From: Thauera sp. UBA6194
GTDB lineage: Bacteria; Pseudomonadota; Gammaproteobacteria; Burkholderiales; Rhodocyclaceae
Assembly: GCA_002422685.1 (NCBI GenBank)
Contig: DITC01000054.1
Location: forward strand, 1 to 64,000
Reading direction: 5' to 3'
Length of the DNA: 64,000 nt
Positions 63,634 through 64,000 of this stretch are shown in pieces. The notes below the pieces were generated by a model that did not search any database, was not told the origin of the DNA, and worked only from the letters and a program-made list of their open reading frames with translations. The translations under genes and the position numbers were made by a program. Position 1 is the stretch's first letter. Every line of letters begins with the position of its first letter.

Positions 63634-64000
63634 CGCCCTGCAGGGTCATGCCGTCGAAGTTCAGCGCCAGCCCGCCGATCCCCATCACCAGCACCGAGGA
63701 CACGATCACCAGGTTGCGCGGCTCTTCCAGGTCGACGCGCGCCTTGATCAGCGTGTTCAAGCCCACGCTCGCCACCGAGCCGAACATCAGCATCATGATG
63801 CCGCCCATCACCGGCACCGGAATAGACGCCAGCAGCGCGTTGAACTTGCCGAAGAAGGCGAGGATGACCGCCAGCACCGCCGCCCAGGTCATGATCGCCG
63901 GGTTGTAGTTCCTGGTCAGCGTCACCGCGCCGGTGACTTCCGAATAGGTGGTGATCGGGGGGCCGCCGATGAGGCCGGCGAACAGCACGCCGGCGCCATC
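63566..64000 (-). CDS. Uracil/xanthine permease (NCS2 family), C-terminal fragment
   Basis: The frame is open to base 64000, so the N terminus lies outside the window. The 144 residues seen carry the NCS2 motif GGPPITTYSEVTG and the following helices (MGGIMMLMFGSVASVGL, LVIVSSVLVMGIGG). NCS2 carriers take up uracil or purines with protons. The tail converges on and overlaps the yqjK-like gene. Confidence 0.86.
   Translation of the reverse strand, partial: DGAGVLFAGLIGGPPITTYSEVTGAVTLTRNYNPAIMTWAAVLAVILAFFGKFNALLASIPVPVMGGIMMLMFGSVASVGLNTLIKARVDLEEPRNLVIVSSVLVMGIGGLALNFDGMTLQGVSLCGVVAVLLNLILPKTRAGA

Overview
The window looks like chromosomal DNA from a GC-rich betaproteobacterium, most likely a denitrifying member of the Rhodocyclales (Thauera/Azoarcus/Dechloromonas type). 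That placement is an inference from gene content and order: rpoN-hpf-ptsN-hprK, thiL-pgpA-pncC-recA-recX, oxygen-independent ubiquinone genes, and a clade II nitrous oxide reductase locus. No marker such as 16S rRNA is present to prove it. Coding density is high. I see no rRNA or tRNA gene, no CRISPR array, no insertion sequence and no prophage.

Layout. 1-6 kb: the end of a TRAP transporter permease, then a minus-strand PilZ-dsbA-SPOR-argS group and ubiB. 6-10.5 kb: a sodium:solute symporter, then ubiU, ubiV and ubiT, preceded by a perfect FNR-type box. 10.5-18.4 kb: thiL, pgpA, pncC, recA (with an SOS box), recX, lptB, rpoN, hpf, ptsN, hprK. 18.4-33.7 kb: housekeeping genes (asmA-like, ilvA, 5-formyl-THF cyclo-ligase, slt, a GST, cca, a hydrolase, midA-like, a folM-like SDR, ttcA) and small accessory genes (FHA protein, PsiF-like, YqaA-like, RidA-like). 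33.8-43.8 kb: a 1297-residue FAD/Fe-S oxidoreductase, a glycine-betaine-type ABC importer, a sirtuin, pyrE and xth.

43.8-61.7 kb is the most distinctive region. A minus-strand group (possible 48-aa ORF, UbiE-like methyltransferase, NirV/SUMF1-like protein, periplasmic protein) diverges from a clade II nos cluster: nosZ, two c-type cytochromes, nosB, nosD, nosG, nosH, nosF, a Tat-lipoprotein NosL and nosY. An almost uninterrupted second set follows: a small exported protein, a LolCE/MacB-type permease and ATPase, a polytopic membrane protein with Cys-Cys and HHCPFC motifs, a TlpA-like lipoprotein, and two more NosL-type proteins. A thioredoxin-like exported protein faces the cluster end. The rest of the window holds a yqjD-yqjE-yqjK-like trio and the end of a uracil permease.

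How the genes work together: ubiUVT makes ubiquinone without oxygen. NosB, NosG, NosH and the cytochromes can plausibly carry quinol electrons to periplasmic NosZ. NosD, NosF, NosY and NosL mature its copper centres. The downstream module looks like an export plus thiol/copper-handling system devoted to the same enzyme; this is inference from gene order and motifs. Both ubiU and nosZ have an FNR-family box placed at -41.5 relative to a fitting -10 element, so the two systems probably belong to one anaerobic regulon.
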